In this document: positions 8,246-11,297 of the stretch, piece after piece
How positions within the stretch are numbered: the stretch's first letter is position 1
Layout of the letters: every line of letters begins with the position of its first letter
Origin: an uncultured Hymenobacter sp.
GTDB taxonomy: Bacteria > Bacteroidota > Bacteroidia > Cytophagales > Hymenobacteraceae
NCBI GenBank assembly: GCA_937871705.1
Contig: CALMOO010000112.1
Coordinates: 291 to 11,587 of the forward strand
Reading direction: 5' to 3'
Length of the DNA stretch: 11,297 bases
The notes under the pieces: generated by a model
Told to the model about the DNA's origin: nothing
The model's input: only the letters and a program-made list of their open reading frames with translations
The model's database searches: none
Position numbers and translations under genes: made by a program

Positions 8246-9142
8246 ATGGATTCAATATCAGTTATTATTCTCACCTTTAATGAGGAGAAGCATATTGAGC
8301 GATGCATTCGCAGCTTGCAAGGTATTGCTTCATCTATCCTCGTTGTTGATAGTTTTTCAACTGATAATACCTGCACTATAGCTAGAGCGATGGGAGCGCA
8401 GATATTTCAAAATAAATGGGTTAATCATAGTGTTCAATTCAACTGGGCACTTGCTAACTGTCCAATCAATACTGACTGGACAATGCGGATGGATTGTGAC
8501 GAATACCTACTCCCTGACTTAATCACAGAAATAAAGCAAAAATTGCCGATAGTGGCTAGTTCAGTAGGTGGGTTTATTATCAAGCGTCGTGTCTATTTTA
8601 TGGACCGATGGATACGCCATGGTGGTTTCTACCCACACAGGCTACTGCGTATTTGGCGTACTGGCCAAGCGGTGGTTGAAGACCGATGGATGGACGAGCA
8701 TGTAGTACTAGAGGGAGGCGATATAGAGACTTTAGAACATGACATGGTAGACCATAATTTAAATAATCTCACTTGGTGGATTGATAAACACAATCATTAC
8801 GCCACACGCGAGATGCTAGATTTACAAGCTATTTATACTAAAACTACTTCGACACAAAATGTAGAGTCCACCCTTACGGGTCAGCAGTACTCACGCAAAA
8901 GGTGGATGAAGGAGAATATGTACAGCAAGATGCCTTTATTTTTACGGGTAATGGTTTACTTTCTATACCGTTACATTTTTTTACTAGGTTTTTTAGATGG
9001 TAAACCAGGTTTGGTTTGGCATTTCCTGCAGGGTTTTTGGTATCGTTTTCTAGTAGACGCTAAGCTTTACGAAAATTCACTCAAAAACAAGCCACAGCCC
9101 GCACCTATAAAGACTGAGATTTTCTCTCCACAGATTTCATGA
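8246..9142 (+). CDS. GT2-family (GT-A fold) glycosyltransferase, WaaE/KdtX-like
   Basis: A 298-residue inverting glycosyltransferase. The N terminus SISVIILTFNEEKHIERCI is the nucleotide-binding strand and loop of GT2. Asp35 in VVDSFSTDNT follows, and MRMDCDEYLLP holds the metal-binding D83-C-D85 (DxD) with E86. E145-D-R-W-M-D-E-H is a candidate catalytic acidic region. WWIDKHNHYATRE and the hydrophobic, aromatic C-terminal part (residues about 229-275, including YRYIFLLGFLDGKPG and FWYRFLVDAKLYE) are characteristic of the WaaE/KdtX-like lipopolysaccharide-core glucosyltransferase subgroup. That subgroup is thought to sit on the membrane through this segment. In this locus it more likely adds a sugar to the exopolysaccharide repeat than to LPS core. 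It begins five bases after the GT4 stop and ends in an ATGA overlap with the acetyltransferase gene. Confidence 0.88.
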   Translation: MDSISVIILTFNEEKHIERCIRSLQGIASSILVVDSFSTDNTCTIARAMGAQIFQNKWVNHSVQFNWALANCPINTDWTMRMDCDEYLLPDLITEIKQKLPIVASSVGGFIIKRRVYFMDRWIRHGGFYPHRLLRIWRTGQAVVEDRWMDEHVVLEGGDIETLEHDMVDHNLNNLTWWIDKHNHYATREMLDLQAIYTKTTSTQNVESTLTGQQYSRKRWMKENMYSKMPLFLRVMVYFLYRYIFLLGFLDGKPGLVWHFLQGFWYRFLVDAKLYENSLKNKPQPAPIKTEIFSPQIS

Positions 9143-9711
9143 TGCACACTTATTCACCCGTCAAAACAGATTTGTCGCGTTTTAGCGTCGGTGATTACCG
9201 GGTTGGTAGCCCCACCTGGAAAGTCGCTCTGTGGTATTTGGTAAACTACACATTCTTCTACAGTGCGGTGCCTTGGCCTTATGCCTTAAAGAGCGTACTT
9301 CTGCGTTGGTTTGGAGCACGCATTGGTAAAGGTTTGGTAATTAAACCCAAAACCAGAGTAAAAAATCCTTGGCGCCTTACTATAGGTGACCATTGCTGGC
9401 TGGGAGAAGCGGTATGGATTGATAATCTAGCTGATGTTACTATTGGCCACCACGTCACGCTCTCGCAAGGAGCTTTGCTTCTGACTGGCAATCACGATTA
9501 TACTCGTAGCGATTTTCCTTATCGCTTAGGGGAGATTGTGCTTGAAGATGGCGTGTGGGTAGGAGCGCAGTCGGTAGTGTGCCCAGGAGTTACCTGCCAC
9601 AGTCACGCCATTCTAACGGTTGGCTCAGTGGCTACTCGCAATCTGAATGCCTGGGGTATTTACGCAGGTAATCCTGCGGTATTTGTTCGAGAGCGACTAA
9701 TGAAATCGTAA
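9139..9711 (+). CDS. wcaF: WcaF-family polysaccharide acetyltransferase
   Basis: A 190-residue left-handed beta-helix O-acetyltransferase of the WcaF type, expected to acetylate a sugar of the exopolysaccharide repeat with acetyl-CoA. Diagnostic stretches are LLRWFGARIGKGLVIKPKTR and NPWRLTIGDHCWLGEAVWID, then VTIGHHVTLSQGALLLTGNHDYTRSDF split over the helix. H119 in GNHDY is the likely catalytic histidine. The end has VLEDGVWVGAQSVVCPGVTC and IYAGNPAVFVRERL. The length matches the family. ATG 9139 overlaps the GT2 stop (ATGA); a second ATG at 9142 is directly adjacent, so the true start is uncertain by one residue. Its neighbour is a WcaI-like glycosyltransferase, a pairing also seen in colanic-acid-type loci. 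Local GC (29 of 60 at 9361-9420) is higher than in the flanking genes. Confidence 0.88.
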   Translation: MMHTYSPVKTDLSRFSVGDYRVGSPTWKVALWYLVNYTFFYSAVPWPYALKSVLLRWFGARIGKGLVIKPKTRVKNPWRLTIGDHCWLGEAVWIDNLADVTIGHHVTLSQGALLLTGNHDYTRSDFPYRLGEIVLEDGVWVGAQSVVCPGVTCHSHAILTVGSVATRNLNAWGIYAGNPAVFVRERLMKS

Positions 9712-9765
9712 ACTTGGCTATTCTTTATATTCCATATTACCCCACCTTCTTAGCACCAGCCTCAA

Positions 9766-10986
9766 ATGAAATTACTCATTAGTAGTATGACTTTTGCGCC
9801 CGACCATAGTGGTATTGCATTATACGCAACTGACTTTGCCGTCTATGCTGCTGAGCAAGGGCATGAAGTCACGGTTGTGACTGGCTTTTCGTGGTATCCT
9901 AAATGGGAGAAAAGGCCAGAAGATAAGCGGAAACTATTTAGAACTGATTTCTATAAAGGCATTAAAGTATTACGAGGTTATTTGTACGTGCCCAAGAAAG
10001 TAACTACCATTACCCGTATGGTTCAGGAGGTATCTTTCCTGCTTTTTGCTTTCGTTAACTTTATGCGGGCTGGTAAACAGAATACTATTGTGTTATTTAC
10101 TACCCCCATCAATTTAGGAGTAATTGGCGTGATATTCCGCAAGTTATGGGGTAGTAAATTGGTCATTAATGTGCAGGATTTACAACTTGATGCCGCTAAG
10201 TCGCTAGGAATGATAGGTAAGCTGCCCATTATGGACGCGATGGTAGCACTTGAAAAATTTAGCTATCGCAAATCGGATATGGTGGCATCTATATCAACTG
10301 CAATGATTGATATAGTGCGCAATAAAGGTATTCAGAACGATAAAGTATACTTGTGGCCTAATTGGATTAACGTTGCTGATGCCAATAGGCAAGGACAGGA
10401 GAAAGTATTTCGGCAGAAGTTTCCTAAGTACCTGGGCAAAACCATAGTTGGGTATGCAGGCAATGTGGGTGTTAAGCAAGGTTTATCAGTGTTGATTGAT
10501 TTGTGCAAGCGTTTTGAAGACCATGAGGATGTAGCTTTCTTAATTATCGGCCAAGGTGGGGATATAGATAATCTTAAGCAATATGCTAAACTACAGCAGA
10601 CGTGTAATTTGGACTTTATTGATTTTTTATCTCAGGAAGACTACTTTCATTTTCTATCGGACGCCGATATCATATTCCTGTCGCAGAAGAAAGATTCAGG
10701 TGATGTATATTTCCCTTCTAAGCTATTAGGGATAATGGCAAAAGAAAAACTGATATTTGTTTCGGCTGATAAAGATTCGGAAGTTTATAAAGTGATTACA
10801 AACAACCGGGTAGGTATGTCTGCTGATTTCGGTGACATCGACCATATGCAAGGTCTACTTACTGAATATTTACATGATGAGCAGTCGTTTATGTCCTATA
10901 AAGCGAATGCTTATAGCTTCGTGCAGCAATTTGACCGTAACCCTGTGTTAAGTAATGTATTTAGCAAAATAGCCGAATTACAATAG
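9766..10986 (+). CDS. wcaI: WcaI-family glycosyltransferase (GT4-like)
   Basis: A 406-residue GT-B enzyme resembling WcaI, the putative fucosyltransferase of colanic acid synthesis. The N terminus reads LLISSMTFAPDHSGIALYAT, then HEVTVVTGFSWYPKWE, a tell-tale WcaI stretch. VLFTTPINLGVIG and NVQDLQLDAAKSLG (from residue 135) belong to the same family. The donor domain has VGYAGNVGVKQGLSVLI (from residue 228), FLIIGQGGD and DADIIFLSQKKDSGDVYFPS, continuing to KLLGIMA. In WcaI-like enzymes a PSKL motif (residues 317-320) takes the place of the usual EX7E segment, so its absence here is normal for the group. It starts 54 bases after wcaF; ATG 9766 has no clear Shine-Dalgarno sequence. The sequence is strongly AT-rich (17 G/C in 10741-10800). 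Fucose as the donor sugar is only a family-based guess, since no GDP-fucose genes are visible. Confidence 0.87.
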   Translation: MKLLISSMTFAPDHSGIALYATDFAVYAAEQGHEVTVVTGFSWYPKWEKRPEDKRKLFRTDFYKGIKVLRGYLYVPKKVTTITRMVQEVSFLLFAFVNFMRAGKQNTIVLFTTPINLGVIGVIFRKLWGSKLVINVQDLQLDAAKSLGMIGKLPIMDAMVALEKFSYRKSDMVASISTAMIDIVRNKGIQNDKVYLWPNWINVADANRQGQEKVFRQKFPKYLGKTIVGYAGNVGVKQGLSVLIDLCKRFEDHEDVAFLIIGQGGDIDNLKQYAKLQQTCNLDFIDFLSQEDYFHFLSDADIIFLSQKKDSGDVYFPSKLLGIMAKEKLIFVSADKDSEVYKVITNNRVGMSADFGDIDHMQGLLTEYLHDEQSFMSYKANAYSFVQQFDRNPVLSNVFSKIAELQ

Positions 10987-11042
10987 TTCATTCTAGTCGA
11001 ACGATGCTCACCATCTAACCTAATTAATACACCATCCAAAAT

Positions 11043-11297
11043 ATGAAAAAGATTTTAGTTACTGGCTCTAGTGGGCTTATCGGCAGCGAGGTTGTGCGTA
11101 AATACTGCCAGAATGGCTGGCAGGTTTATGGCATCGATAATAATATGCGAGCGGATTTTTTTGGTCCTAATGGTGATACTCGTTGGAACCAGCTGCGTCT
11201 CTTAGCCGATTTTAGCAACTTTGAACATGTTGAGCTAGATATTCGTGACCGTATGGCCGTAAGTGAGACTCTCGCTACGTTGCGCCCACATGCCATC
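11043..11297 (+). CDS. NAD-dependent nucleotide-sugar epimerase, CDP-paratose/tyvelose 2-epimerase-like (3' partial)
   Basis: The first 85 residues of an extended short-chain dehydrogenase are visible; the gene runs off the window. MKKILVTGSSGLIGSEVV carries the Rossmann GxxGxxG motif for NAD. GIDNNMRADFFGPNGDTRWN follows the second strand. This stretch, with D and NN after the strand end, is one I recognise from the CDP-paratose 2-epimerase (TyvE)-like subgroup annotated in many polysaccharide loci. ELDIRDR is the next strand, with an Asp that normally contacts the adenine. The catalytic Ser/Thr and YxxxK lie beyond the window. It would supply an epimerised sugar nucleotide to the glycosyltransferases upstream. 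The exact substrate of most members outside Yersinia/Salmonella is unproven. It starts 56 bases after wcaI; the gap contains nothing I recognise. Confidence 0.85.
   Translation, partial: MKKILVTGSSGLIGSEVVRKYCQNGWQVYGIDNNMRADFFGPNGDTRWNQLRLLADFSNFEHVELDIRDRMAVSETLATLRPHAI

Noticed and set aside
9712..9765. Spacer between the wcaF- and wcaI-type genes as a regulatory site
   Set aside because: It holds only T-rich, unstructured sequence. No hairpin, repeat or convincing promoter elements could be identified by eye.
10987..11042. Spacer before the epimerase gene as a terminator or promoter
   Set aside because: I see no inverted repeat with a T run and no good -33/-7 pair. It is only a 56-base AT-rich gap.

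Overview
The window is an exopolysaccharide/capsule biosynthesis locus. All twelve genes lie on the + strand and are tightly packed: no gap exceeds 56 bases and several ends overlap. The likely host is a member of the Bacteroidota, most probably a Hymenobacter-like Cytophagales bacterium. This rests on the near absence of Shine-Dalgarno sequences before clear ATG starts, the moderate GC content, and the style of the encoded proteins. It is an inference from style, not from a marker gene.

Layout. 2-316: C-terminal end of a membrane protein, possibly the Wzx flippase. 316-1359, 1404-2513 and 2559-3806: three GT-B glycosyltransferases in a row. 3859-5259: a polytopic Wzy/O-antigen-ligase-like polymerase. 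5250-6404: another GT4 glycosyltransferase. 6401-7063: a left-handed beta-helix acyltransferase. 7101-8240: GT4 glycosyltransferase. 8246-9142: GT2 glycosyltransferase of the WaaE/KdtX type. 9139-9711: a WcaF-type acetyltransferase. 9766-10986: a WcaI-type glycosyltransferase. 11043-11297: start of a nucleotide-sugar epimerase resembling CDP-paratose/tyvelose 2-epimerase, cut by the window end.

How the genes would work together (inference). The glycosyltransferases would build a lipid-linked oligosaccharide repeat on the cytoplasmic face of the inner membrane. The two hexapeptide transferases would decorate it with acyl groups. The flippase would move it across the membrane, the Wzy-like protein would polymerise it, and the epimerase would help supply an unusual sugar donor. 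The window has no initiating sugar-phosphate transferase (WcaJ/WbaP type), no Wza/Wzc export or length-control proteins and no regulator. Those must lie outside it.

Base composition falls along the locus. The genes up to about 6.4 kb are near 50% GC where I counted. The genes at 7101-9142 and 9766-10986 are clearly AT-richer, which suggests a mosaic assembled from more than one source. I see no RNA genes, insertion sequences, CRISPR arrays or convincing terminators. I did not find a clearly new kind of system. The most unusual elements are a glycosyltransferase without the EX7E glutamates, the TTG start fused to the preceding stop at 6401, and the compositional mosaic.
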